This document shows, piece by piece, positions 14,469 through 26,361 of a stretch of 64,000 nt of DNA. The first letter of the stretch is position 1. Each line of letters opens with the position of its first letter. This DNA comes from Embiotoca jacksoni. Its lineage: Eukaryota > Chordata > Actinopteri > Embiotocidae. A program made the position numbers and the translations under genes. Below the pieces are notes generated by a model that made no database searches, had not been told where the DNA came from, and saw only the letters and a list, made by a program, of their open reading frames with translations. The DNA lies in NCBI GenBank assembly GCA_022577435.1, contig JAKOON010000011.1, forward strand, positions 7,161,501 to 7,225,500, read 5' to 3'.

Positions 14469-16524
14469 GTGAGTCATCCTCCTCCTGAGAGAACAGAGTC
14501 TTCTCTGCAGCTGTGCTAATGATCTCTCATTTTCTGCTTTAAACAGAAATCATTGAACATACAAGCACTGTACCCATCTGGCAATTATGTGTGAAATTGT
14601 GCTGAGCTTACAACAGAGTCCTTGTTTGGCAGTAAAATGAATCACGCGGGGTGTAACTAATCTCACACAATGCCTTTTTGTTTAATTAAATACTGAAATG
14701 TATGTGCAGCTCTACAAACATGTCAGATCTGCATTGTTGTTCCAGAGATCACAGTTTTTAGTCAAAACAGATGAAGTCAAATCATCCTGTTTCTTTTTTT
14801 CCTACGACCAGATTCTTTTGTGGTTTGGAACCGTTTCTTAAAACAGTTTGTTTTCACCAAAATAATCTGCAGTTGGCAAAATCAGGGATTAATCTCTGGC
14901 GCTGGAGATTAGAAAATGAGCTTTAGATTTGCCACACCATACTCCAGTCTACGGGCAATGTTGCTATGATACTGCTACTCTACTGCCCAGCAGCTGTTGG
15001 AGGTAATTTTTTCATTTGTCTATTATTCAGAAAAACACAACATCACGCATGAAAAACCTGGCATCACAAGCAAAAATAAATGTAAAACTGTCCTTGTTCA
15101 ATCAATTATCTGATTATTGTGTGCTCAACAACACAGACAAACAACACTCTCAGATTTGGGATTTGCTTCTGCAGAGCAAATGTTAACTTGCAGAATCTTT
15201 TTTTGCGAAATAACATTATTACAGTGACAAAAAAAGCTCACCACCCTCCAGAGCCTGACTCCACACCAAAGTGAAACCTTTTGATGGTTATTTTTATGTT
15301 TTCTGCAAGTAGAAACACAAGCTATTTCAGAGATATTCAACAAAACTGAAAACTGAGAGCAAAGTTTAAAGCGAGTTTATTTATACTAATATATATATTT
15401 ACCTATATCTTGAATGATAATAATCTTACTGCATACAACACGTCAAAATAAAGTATCTACCCATATTTTGCAAGTACTGTCTTTAGAAGAGGCTTCTGTA
15501 AATGTAAGACATAATTATGATGGATAAAATGGTTTGTTTTTCCTTACTGAAACCTTCAGAGTAATTTTTAAGGATATTAGAGAGTTAATGGAGCACTTCA
15601 TCTTCATTCAACATCTTCAAAACAGCATCTATGACTTTTTGTAGCTTGTCTTGACTGGATAACTCCCTAATTACATCTTTGTGCGACGTATTGCAAGTGT
15701 TTCATGTACTCACCTTCAAAACTGCGAGTTTAAGGACATTATTTTATCCGAGCAGCAAAGCAGTTATTGATTCATTGAGCTTTGTCTCCAACAAATTACT
15801 ATTCAAAGTGACTGTAATTGCTCCATGTTGTGCGATGCAAATTAAGGTGTAAAGAATATGCATTTCCACGAGGCTACTTTTATGCCTGCCTGAGATCTAA
15901 ATCATCGCAGATGAAACAGTTAGCAGCCTCAAAGTGGAGCTGTGACAGAGAGCCTTGGCAATTTGTCAACCCTGGGTGAGCAGGAAATCTGCCAAAAAGC
16001 CTCATTGCTTTTTCTCTCACTCCAGTGATGATGAACTCCCATGAAGTATTAGCGCTCACAGTGTGTGTTTATCATATTTGTCAGCGTGTGTGTAAATAGG
16101 AACTTTAAAGGCAGTATTTTTCCTTTAGTGCCTTTTTGCGCCAGTGTTGCACCGCAGACCGTTCAGAAGTTCAGCTTTTTTATGTTTTTCCATTGGGACA
16201 GCAAAGACTTGAAATTCAACCAAAATACCTCATTAGTAACCAAAAGAGTAAGCCTCAAAGTGTTTGAAAATTCACAGCACTTGACTGCCAGCTTACCATA
16301 CTCTGTAACTGAACATCCAAACGCAGATGATGAATCTCACATCAGCTTTGTTGGGCATTGCTTTTATCTTACAGGACAAAACCTGTGATGGTATTCAATG
16401 TCTTATCCTCTCAGCTGCAGGATTTCCCGATACTACATAACTTACTTTAAAATACCCTTTAAGCACTCGATATCCCCATGATGATGGTGTGAATTGAACT
16501 TCTGTACCACATGAGGCGGGGGCT

Positions 16525-16527
<3 letters not shown>

Positions 16528-16618
<91 letters not shown>
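16528..16618. repeat. (GT)n microsatellite, 91 bp
   Basis: A perfect alternating G/T run of 91 bases in intron 2, 2.1 kb after exon 2. Alternating purine-pyrimidine of this length can adopt Z-DNA in principle. The Cys/Val and Thr/His open frames over it are spurious. Confidence 0.98.
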
Positions 16619-16619
<1 letters not shown>

Positions 16620-17707
16620 ATCTGTGTTGATCCCTGTTGAAGACGTTCTGAACAGCTTCTCTCTCTTTCCTGCGGTGTTTGCATACTGCCGGCCAATGTT
16701 TGCTCATGCTCTGGTGTGGGTGTGTTAATGGACAGCTTACTTTACAAGTAGCTCTGTTGCGTTTCTCGCAGCAGCCGAGGCATCATTAACTATTTATCGA
16801 GTTACCCCCTTCCCCTGCCCATACTCCTTTCTCCCCCTCTTATCCATCTCCTCCCTCTCCTCCACCAGTTTAACTTGTGATAAAAGAATACGGGGAATCT
16901 CTCCGGACAGCCTTTATTTCCTACATGTGCTGCTGTCGGATGGAATCTCTGCGTTTATTTTTTTACCCTAAATTTGCCTTTTTTTTTTTTTTACAAGATT
17001 ACATTTTTAGGATTGTGACAGAATAATATGGTGTATAATCCTCTGAATTTATTCTTTATCAATCAGATTAACTGGCGTTAGAGTAGTTTTCATTTGCATA
17101 GAAATACTACCTTGAAAAATGACAGGATTTCCTGAGACTGATTATGTAAAGCACATTTACAAGGGCATGATGCAAGGGCTAATAAGAATCTCATTTCAGA
17201 ATCAAAATTCACCATTGTATAAAACAATGTGTTAGTGTGTGTTGTTTGATTGTTTGAGAGCACCATATACAATCAGCAGGCTTACACGCGCCCATGCTTT
17301 GATTCACTCTGATTAGTCAAGTATTTTTCGGTCACAGTGGGTATTGTAGACCTTAGTGTGGTGTGTTAGTGTTTAAATAATGTACGGAAAAGTCTCAGTG
17401 ACCCACATGCAAAAAGAGCTTGGCTAGTAGTGGTGATTCCCCCCCACTATTCTACATACTTCCGTATTAAACAACTTTAATATTTTAGCTAATAAATAAA
17501 GTAATTGCTGATATTATAAACATTAAAAATGCTGTAAAGCAAATTCCAAGATTTGCTTCTCAGTACATTATATACGTGTGAAATGAGTTGCTGAAAGCAT
17601 GTGCAAAGCTTTTAAACTTTGTCGCACTGAAATGTGGAGTTAGACCGTTGACCAGTTTCTCATCCGTCTTCAGCTCAGGTTTTTTCTTTAGGCGGGGCTA
17701 AAACCTA

Positions 17708-17845
17708 ACCTATCTACGTCACAACGACCTATCTACGTCACAACAACCTATCTACGTCAGATCACAGCCGGTTTATATAACCTTCTGCATGGCTCCTCCT
17801 CTCACAAGGTGAAACGCTATAAAAGCCTGGAGCTCATTTGCATAA
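17708..17845 (+). promoter_or_regulatory. Promoter-like block: triple CRE-type repeat, TATA-like boxes, octamer
   Basis: Three tandem copies of a 19-bp unit (acctatctacgtcacaac plus one base; the last copy truncated) span 17708-17759 and place CTACGTCA at 17714, 17733 and 17752. TACGTCA is close to the ATF/CREB half-site TGACGTA read on the other strand. A TATA-like TTTATATAA lies at 17772-17780, TATAAAAG at 17818-17825 and the octamer ATTTGCAT at 17836-17843. A GC-box-like GGCGGGGC sits just upstream at 17691. The block directly precedes a CpG-rich stretch carrying a THAP-like reading frame. The arrangement is what one expects of a core promoter firing rightward; function is inferred only. 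Confidence 0.5.
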
Positions 17846-17942
17846 GAGGTCATCCCACTGGACTTCAGTTCTACTCCTGCTGTAGTCAGATTGTTGTTGT
17901 ACATCAGCTGGCTGCTACAGGACGTCTCCCTCCACCCTCAAG

Positions 17943-18342
17943 GGAATCTTTCCTGGAAGCAAGAACCTCCAAAGCAGCGCTGCATCGCTATTTAAATTCC
18001 CTACTGATGAAGGAAAAAGAGGTGGATTGATTTCATCAAGAGCCACACTGATGGAGAGCTTCGCATCAACAACAACAGCCGCCTGTGCAGTGACCATTTC
18101 ACGACGGATTGTTTCACCAACTTGGGCCGGAGAGGGACCGAGTTCACGGACACACCGCTCCTCCTGCAGCGCGGAGCCGATCCGAGCTTCACCCTCACGG
18201 CCGTCCATCTCTCCGTCCGCTGCCGCCGCCAGTAGCGGTGGACACCGCCGCCGCCGACCGTGTCCACCGCCGCCGGCAGAGTCCCCCGCTGCCGCCGCCG
18301 TCGGCAGGGTCCACCTCTGCCCCCAGCAGTCCACCACTCAGT
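17943..18342 (+). pseudogene. Degenerate THAP zinc-finger domain in a CpG-rich exon-like block
   Basis: Two adjacent frames together spell a THAP-type DNA-binding domain. Frame one (17943-18019) reads NLQSSAASLFKFPTDEGK. After a shift near 18020, frame two (from 18023) reads WIDFIKSHTDGELRINNNSR followed by LCSDHFTTDCFTNLGRRG, and is open to a TAG at 18233. This has the family signature: F.FP, the invariant Trp, the C..H zinc ligands (CSDH) and the following CF.N. The N-terminal Cys pair expected before NLQSS is replaced (FPGSK). The frame shift, the missing cysteines and the stop make it a broken copy as it stands. THAP domains occur in host transcription factors and in P-element-type and some other DNA transposases, so the source could be either. 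The downstream half is GC-rich with many CpGs and ends at a strong donor, CAGT|GTAAGT at 18343. Confidence 0.65.
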
Positions 18343-18785
18343 GTAAGTTCTGTGTGCTTGTTATAATTATACTAGATAACTTTTCCACAGTAACTCTGCT
18401 ACATTTAGTCCTCGGTGTAAACCGCTAACGTGATTTTTCTCGGTGTAGAATAACTTTATCTTCATGAAATGGGAGCGAATGTGCTAATTAGCTTCGACTG
18501 AGCTCGTAGTAGAGTTCAGAAGAAAATGATCAGATAACCGCGGATTGTTTTATGTGTCCATCTATCTACGATAAGAAACTATAACATATGTAACTCTGTA
18601 TTTTACATGTCGGGGTGATGGTAAACATGGACCAGAGGAGATCTAGTCCTCCCGATTTATGAGGGTTGTTGTTTTTGTACTCCGGTGTAACGTTACGATC
18701 AGCGACCCTCTCGGTTACATGTACCGGTACCGGTCCGGATAAACGAGCCCAACTACTGTACATGTGCAGGAGGCTGCAGAGAGCA

Positions 18786-18821
18786 GGTGGAGGTGGAGGT
18801 GGAGGAGGAGGAGGTGGAGGG
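18786..18821. repeat. (GGA/GGT)n trinucleotide repeat
   Basis: A GGTGGAGGT-type imperfect trinucleotide run within the putative intron of the THAP-like unit. The antisense poly-proline frame across it is an artefact. Confidence 0.9.
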
Positions 18822-19162
18822 ACATCAGTGGAAGAGAAAGACTGTCGGCTCGACCTGAGCAGGTTCAAAGTTTGAATTGATGTGATGCAATTAATTGACA
18901 TGTGATGTAATGAATTGATGTGATGTAATGCAGCGTTGTGCATGTTGCAGTTACAGAACTAAATCAACTCCTCCGCTCTTATTATCTCCACTGTTGTAAT
19001 GCAGGTGTGTTAGAAGTAGTTGGAGACTCACTGTCTGCTGTCTCTGGTGTCCAGTTTTACTCCTGTGTTACAGCTCAGGGGGACAAACTTCATTTATATG
19101 CATCTGTATGTTTCACTCATTGGACAAATAAATTCTAATTCTATTCTGTTTTCCCAAAGCAG

Positions 19163-19410
19163 GCTGCTCCGTCCACCAGAGAGACAGAGTGCCAGTGGGA
19201 CATCATGCATGAAGTCACCGGAAAGGTTGGATGTCAGACGGACCGCTTAGTGGGGAAAATAACTGTAGCCTCAGGACTGTCATACAGACCATTGAACACC
19301 TTCTAGCGAGTGGGCGGAGCTCCAGCGCCTCCAGGACACGCCCCTCCAGTCTCAGAGCAGAGAAGACTGATGATTTTCTCACGATTTCAAACCCTAATTT
19401 AATAAACTTG
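19163..19410 (+). pseudogene. Possible second exon and poly(A) site of the THAP-like unit
   Basis: A pyrimidine-containing acceptor ending AAAGCAG (AG at 19161-19162) lies 0.8 kb after the donor at 18343. It is followed by non-repetitive sequence with short open frames (one including VGCQTD) and a canonical AATAAA at 19401-19406, with T/G-rich sequence just after it as expected downstream of a cleavage site. Pairing this with the THAP-like block is an inference from order and spacing. No protein family was recognised for this part, and no complete open frame spans the join. Confidence 0.3.
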
Positions 19411-19790
19411 TCTGTGTTTTTTTTTCATTCAAATTTGGATGGGTAGTTAACAACCCATACTTCTGTGGTGTGATGAACTTAAAACTAATTTTCATTTCTA
19501 CTTTACAGCATCTTTAAACATCAACTGCTTTCCTGTTAGCTGCTACATTTCCCCTATGGAAATAAACGAGATCAGTAAACTCATCTTTTCGGATAAAACA
19601 GGTTGCAACGCATGCAAACACTTTGATTAACCTGCTGGATCAAAAAGCCAGTTATACATATAGTCTATATGTTAGATGATGCTTGATTATAGGACATATA
19701 GGAGAGAGTGATCCCAATGTAAAAGACAGTTTCCTAAAACTGAGATAACTTAATTTGAAGATTTGCACACTGTAATGAATCAATAATGCT

Positions 19791-19912
19791 ATAGGGCTGG
19801 GTGATATGGATAAAATAAAATGTCGAACACTTCTGCCATATTACAATGTCCAAAAACCAAGACAATTTCTGGTTTCACATCATTATATCGATATATTTTG
19901 CTTCACCCTAAT
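19791..19912. mobile_element. Relic of a short hAT-like MITE
   Basis: It begins ATAGGGCTGGGTGATATGG and ends near TATCGATATATTTTG...CACCCTAA. The terminal words resemble the TAGGGCTGGGCGATAT inverted ends of common fish hAT-type MITEs. The right end is diverged and no clean target duplication was seen. Confidence 0.4.
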
Positions 19913-22900
19913 TCAAATGTAATAGGTAGAATAATAAAATCAATAACACAGAATATCAGATGCCCAGAAATAATTGAATTGAAACCAGAGGCTGTAAAGT
20001 ATTTTTTTCAAAACTGTGAAGCTAAGCTGTATTCCGAATGCCGTGCTAACATTTACTATTTTGAGTGCATAGGTGCATTCACACTGACAAGTATGGAAAC
20101 ATGGTGTATACTATAAATACCTGGATGAGTCATTCAAAATGGTCCAAAAAATTGACACTTTATGTTCACCATCTTGGCTATGTAGTGAAAAGGGAGGGAC
20201 CACCGAGGGGAAGCATTTTCAAATTTAGGCGACTCAGAGAGCTGCAGCTGTTGCAGAACTATGCACAAAAGTGTTTATTTTTTATTATTATTAAGTACCA
20301 CCATACTGCTGTTGGAGAGGTGGGCATCAGTGTGTTTGGTGTGTGCGTTAAACAAAGGACACTTTCTGGGTAAAATAATTCAAGCCCGCAAATATGGTGG
20401 CAGGCGATGCATTTAAATGCTATGATTATTTCCGGTTAGTGCAGAACGGTAGTACGCAACTTGAAACAACACTTTGTTGAAATTTAAGTACTACACTGGA
20501 AAGAGTCCTAACATGTAAAAATACTATAACTTAGTGTACTAAAGGAAATACACCATTTAGAACACAGCTCCAGTGTAAACTTCCTCCAACTAATAATACA
20601 ATCTATATTTGTCCATGTGGGTTCACCATTTTCTTCAGTTACAGTCAGGGGTGAACATTATATCTCAACTCTTTAAAACTCATCATATTTGTTTTTTTTT
20701 ATATTAATACTTCACAACAATCAAAATATTATTGGACTCACTCTTTCAAAGAGATTGTTGGTCTATCAGGTTATGAAATTAAAGTCTATTCACTATTAAA
20801 CTCTCCATTATACAGTTAAGCACAATGAATTAGGTTTCCTCTCATCTGCACAACATAAAAACTAGAAATTATCACACATTGAAGCCTAAGCAGGACTTTA
20901 CCTTAACGCCAAAGCAAAATTAACACAGGGCTTTATATCAGACCTTTTCTTTCCACCTCATCATTTAATTGGCTATATTTGATCTAATATCAACTAATGT
21001 AGTCATTATTTTGTATAATGCAGGCCTTTATTCCCAGCAGCTGGGAAAAACACATAGACCGTCATGGTTACTCTCATCTTCACAAATACTTGCAGACGCA
21101 TATAGTGACACCCACTCGCGTGGACCCGTTCTGTGCCAACTGTAAAGTCATGGTGTGTTTGTCATGCTAAAGGCTCCCGGTGGAATCAGTAATTCCCTGC
21201 TCCCTGCCTCATTAGCCATGGAGAGAGTAGTGTAACAGGTTGGTAAAGACTTTTCCAGCTACTCCTTATTCAACATGCAAATGAAAACACCATTTCCTCC
21301 TGAACAAATTAACAGGCTTTTCAAAAGATAAATTGCCCCAGCTGTATTGTAATTTTGACTAAACAATCCAACATATTTTCACAGATCCCCTCGGGGACAG
21401 TGTTGCTGATGAATGCAAATGAATTACTAATGTGTGAGAGTGTGAAGGTATAAGTAAGAGACTCTTCATGCAGTGCCAGCCCAAACAGTCAGCATAAGTT
21501 TATTTGTTATTTGGAGATTTAGCAGGTATAAGAGGAGGGAATTTGCTGTTGGCCCATATAAATACATCTGTGGATTTAGCTGAAGCCAGTTTGGTGTTAC
21601 TCAGATGTTATGTAGACAGGATGCAGTGGTCCGTGTCAGACGAGTCGGATCCTGAACACAGTTCAGGTTTTCCAGGTCTTGTGCCTCAACTGTTTGTTTT
21701 TCAGCCATTGTTTGCTGAAATATCAGCAGGAGAAAAGGTTGGAATAAAGATGTTCTCCTCAGTGTACTGGCCTTATCTTGACTGCTCTCCTCTGTGATTT
21801 AGTTCTTGGTAAAGGTCACCCAAGATAGGTATGTCTTTTTTCCATTTTCATTTTTGTACTTATCTGTACTTCTTGTATTTTATCTGCTGCCCTGTCTTGG
21901 TTTCTCTTCCTTCCTTGTGTTGTTTAACCTTTCTATCTTGGTACATACGCTCTCCTTTTCCGTCACAATCTTTGCCTTCCCTTAGTTTGACGTGTTCCTC
22001 CTCTTCATGCTGCTTCATGCTGGCAGAAAAACCTCCTTTGAATTAAGACAGACTTTTAATTCAGGATATTTAAATATAAAAACACAGCCTTCTTACCCTC
22101 TTCTGCTCATCTTTACCCAGCTCCCTCGTTCCTTTTTACTCTGTTGGGCTGCTCACTATTGTTTACTTTGACAGCACAGACTTTCCTCATCTATTCATTA
22201 ATAAGTAATTAGTGATTTGAGGCCTAGGGAGACTGTTCACTATGTAGATCCTACTCTCCACTGGGTCCTGCCACCACAAAGCAATCACCAGTCGCCCGCA
22301 GCAAGTAATTTGAATCCTTGTATTTCTACCATAATGATTTTCTATCACTTTTCTTCTCTTGAGTTTGTGTCTAAGCTGATGAATTTATTGAACCTTAGAA
22401 GCTCGGAATTTATTGCTGTGCCACTTCCTCCCTGCCTGTCTTCATTTTTTTTTTTCTTTCTTCTCTCTTGCCCTGTCCATCTGCCTTTGGAAAGGCTGCG
22501 TGTTCCCGGGGGATTTGTGTGAACCCACAGCTTGGCGGAGAGTCATACGAATGTGCCGTAACATTCAGAGTGACACATGCCTCCCAGACATTGAGTATCG
22601 ACGGGATCAGAGGTGGCTCCAGTTCTCCTCTCTGGTTGCTTTGAAGTTGTGAAAGTCTTGCGAGCTTTTTATAAGGGCAGCAGAGAGAATAAAGGCAGCT
22701 GGTGTGGGGTCCTCCCAAGAGATTGGTGCTCCATGGCAGAGCGTTTGGATTGCTGGAGTATGTGAAGTAGGCATAGATGTGTATCTCTACTCCTCAAATG
22801 TTTCAACTTGTAGCACGATATACTGTACAGAAACAATACAATTTATTACAGCTAATAAGTTTGTATCTCTGAAGCTTGAATTGTTTTTATGCTTCCACAC

Positions 22901-22918
22901 TGGCATCAGCTGTAGCCG

Positions 22919-23340
22919 GAGGCATTATGTTCTTGGGCTGTCCATTCGTCCATACGTCTTCCGCTTGCTAAGGCGATATCTAAAGAGCACCTTGAGGGGA
23001 TTTGTTCATATTCAGCATGAACATTCACTTGATCCAAAGGATAAACTGATTCATTTTCGCAGGGAATAAAGGCAAAGATTTAGGTCTCTGTGACCTTATG
23101 TTGCCCAATTATTGTGACACAATATCTCAGGAGGGCCTAGAAGGAATTTCTTCAAATTTGGGACAACCGTTCACTTGGACTCAAGGACAAACTGAAAAGA
23201 TTTTGTTGGTTAAAGGTCACTGTGACCTCACGTCCGCCTAAAGCTCGTGAGAGTGGTATCTCAGGAAAGTCTTGACTCTGGACAAACACGCACGTAAAGT
23301 GCAACTTGACTGGTTGGCAGAGGCATACAACCTTGAGGAG
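22919..23340 (+). repeat. Dispersed fish repeat (GGCATTATG ... GGCAGAGGCATACAACC)
   Basis: The order of phrases GGGCTGTCCATTCGTCCATA, CGATATCT, CCTTGAGGGGATTTGTTCA, CACTTGGACTCAAGGA, AAAGGTCACTGTGACCTCAC and GGCAGAGGCATACAACC matches a repeat I recall as very common in percomorph fishes. It contains an internal partial duplication: two segments with 'TTCACTTGGA(T)CCAAGGA...AAACTGA', near 23024 and 23170. No coding capacity was seen. Confidence 0.55.
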
Positions 23341-26300
23341 GTAATTATAGTTTGGATATGTATTAGCTAAGCTCGACACCAGAAGAGATATTATGTAAAA
23401 CTGATTTGAATTTACCAGTTTACAATGACTCGCTATAGCCTCCGTCATAGAAGAAAAGCAGGAAAACACCAGAAATTACTAACTAGTAGAGTTTCTCAGA
23501 TTGATGAAGTCCTGAGGAACATTTCATATCATTCACCCTATACATTAATAGAATATTTTAAATTTCCCAGAGATCTTAAGCCCCTTTCATTTTTAGTTGT
23601 AACATCTACCATTCCCACAAACTTTCCTTCGGAGGCCAAAATGCAGTTTCTGGCTCATTAGATAATTGTATATGATGGCACATGATTAGTATAATTTGAA
23701 CTCCAGTCATTTCAACCAAGATAAAATAATTATGTTTTGCTACTTTCAAGAACCAGAGCTGTGTACGTTTTTGATCACATACAAGCCTAAGACTAATAGG
23801 AGCTGTGGTCCATGAATGTTAAACAAGTATTTTCTCCAAAGAAATTATAAGGTGCTCACGTTTTACTCTTCATTACTGGAGTAAATTTAACATGGATGGA
23901 AATAAAAGCGCAAGTACCACGTCCCGAACGTCGAGTTACACTAATGAAGAAAAACAACAGACAGAAGTAATCCCAGAAGTAGGGGGACACGTCGGCTATC
24001 AACGGGATATGTTGACAAAGTAGTTTTCAAGCCGGGAAGTTTGTATGTGTATTACAAATTCTTGTGTTATACTGGGTTGCATCATAAATCCCTCTCGAAC
24101 AAATGTATAATTGGGCTCTAAAAATATGGTTTCCTTGACTTCGCACATGTACTGTGCAGCTAACAAACAGACTCACTGAAAAGCTCAACCCAATCAGTCT
24201 GCAAACTTTTGTGAAAGCCAATTTGGATGTATGGCAACATATTAAAGCCTACATTCAACAACAAAACAGTAATGACATTTGATCATAAATCTGTTGGCGT
24301 ACATATCCTTTTACATAACGACTCTGCCATGAACCTGTCATGGCAGATTTTTTTCTCTTTTTTTTTTTGGAGCTGCAGCTGCAATTCCTTTACTGATTAT
24401 GCTGTTGTTAATATCTTCAGGCAATACTTTTTCTCCAAACTTCTACACTCTGGTTTCTGCAATCTGAGTTGAAGATGATATATATAGCGCTAGAGGCGTT
24501 GACAAACAGGATGGGATTAGATAGTGAAGCAGTACTAGCAGAATAAGCTCTGCCAGCTAACTGTGGGTTGGAGTCTCTCTCCCAGACAATCATAAGCTTG
24601 CCCTTCTAATCACTTGTTTATGCTTGATGTTTGTCATAAGGGTTTACTTTGATTAGTTTGATCCCACAGACTTGACAGCTGTAACACAAACCCCAAATCA
24701 TGCATATTTTAATGTAGACTTGTGGGGAAGAAATATGGAAGAGAGAGAGAAAGAAAACATCATAAAATGTTATGGTTCTCATGTCTGTAATCCATTTTCA
24801 GATGCTGATCGTCAGCAACAAAAACAGACAAAATACACCAACTTGTCCCGGCCATATAAGAAATTGCATCACCCACAGTGTGATACACAAAGATTGCAAC
24901 ACAGTCGGACAAACAATAAACAAGAGGAGAGTTAGAGAGACTGGAGACAAAATCCAAGAAAAGCAGGATTTTGCCACAAGTTAATTCAAATTCATGTCTC
25001 TTTTTGCCTGTTTTAACAAACAAGCTTAAGGAATGTGAAAATAATTTCACATTTGAGTCATTCAACTTTAATCTGAGAAAGGGAGCTTTCATCTAAACTG
25101 CAAACACTTTCCAAGGTGACACTCACCGTCAGAATGTCTTGCTTTAATTAAAAAAAATAAATAAATAAATACAAAAAAAAAATCAAACCAGCTATGTCTT
25201 TAAATTAGCAATGATCTCTTTGTGATATGGAGGGAGACAGCTCACTGCTACCTGCTTGCAGCAGTTGGCCTGGTATTATCTCTGCAAGCCTACCACCTCA
25301 GTTTTTTTTTTTTTTCTAATGTAGCTTTGTTTCTGCTTTCAGCTCTCAAAATAGCTGGGCACTTTCTTTTAAAAGCCAGTAACATAAGACACAGTCACCA
25401 TACTAGTGCAAACTCATAATATGTCTACATAGATGGCAAAGCCTGGGCAGCATGTTAGAGCAGCAACAGCAGCTCTGGTGCTCCGTGTCTGCATGTGATG
25501 TGTTCAGGAACAGTATTGTATAGTCACCTGTGTTTTGGCAGCACGCAGAGAACAATACATGATTACTGTAGTTAGGTGTGTAATTTGCAGGAAAATAGAC
25601 TTAAGGTGTAAAAATACACTTTGGCTCCCATTTACAGGCGTATGTAAAGAGTGAGTTTTCCCACCTCATGTTTGGACTGTCAGAGTTTCAGAGTCGCATC
25701 AGATACGCAAGAGATGGGCGACGGAAAAATACAGCTGAAATGCTTTCTTTGTGTAAACTTAAATATGGCCTTTAATTAAAGTTCGAAGGTTATCTTACCT
25801 CATGGTGAGATATGTGTTTTGGAGGCAATATGTGACAAACCTGGACAATTTCCGGCGAGTAGAGAGCAACAGAGTGAAAGAGCCAGAAATTGTTTGGCTA
25901 CTGCCACCTTTGATACCAAATATTACAAAGAGAAAAATAAATTAAAGGGAGAAATTTGGTCCTGTGTCCAGCCTACATGACTAATTTGTCATTATGTGAA
26001 AAAAAAAAATCCCTATGAGGGTGACGATGTGTCTCTGCAATCCTTCTAATTCCAACACTTTGTTGTGGCTGAAATTAAGGAGAGATATGCCACATAAAGG
26101 TGTGTGACTGGGTAGTGCAGGAAAAGGGCAGGAGGTGCCAGTAGTCAAAACCACATGGACTAGTTGTCCAGAATCACTACTCTGACACCAAATCTACACA
26201 CAATAATTACATATATTTACAAAACAACAGGAAGCAGCCCCCAAAAATCCCTTTATATGTCCAGATCAAATTTGTTCCATAATTTATAATTAGAAGTTGA

Positions 26301-26361
26301 ATTCAGGCGCAATGTCCAGAATAACATGTAAAATGACCATTGACAGGACATTTGTTTCAGA

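Noticed and set aside
13739..14519. Alternative + strand open frames of 94-145 codons within exon 2
   Set aside because: They are shadows of the TMEM132 frame in GC-rich coding sequence; only the 13543 frame matches the family and keeps phase with exon 3.
18566..18943. Minus-strand poly-proline open frame of 125 codons
   Set aside because: The proline run is the GGT/GGA trinucleotide repeat read in reverse; no family match.
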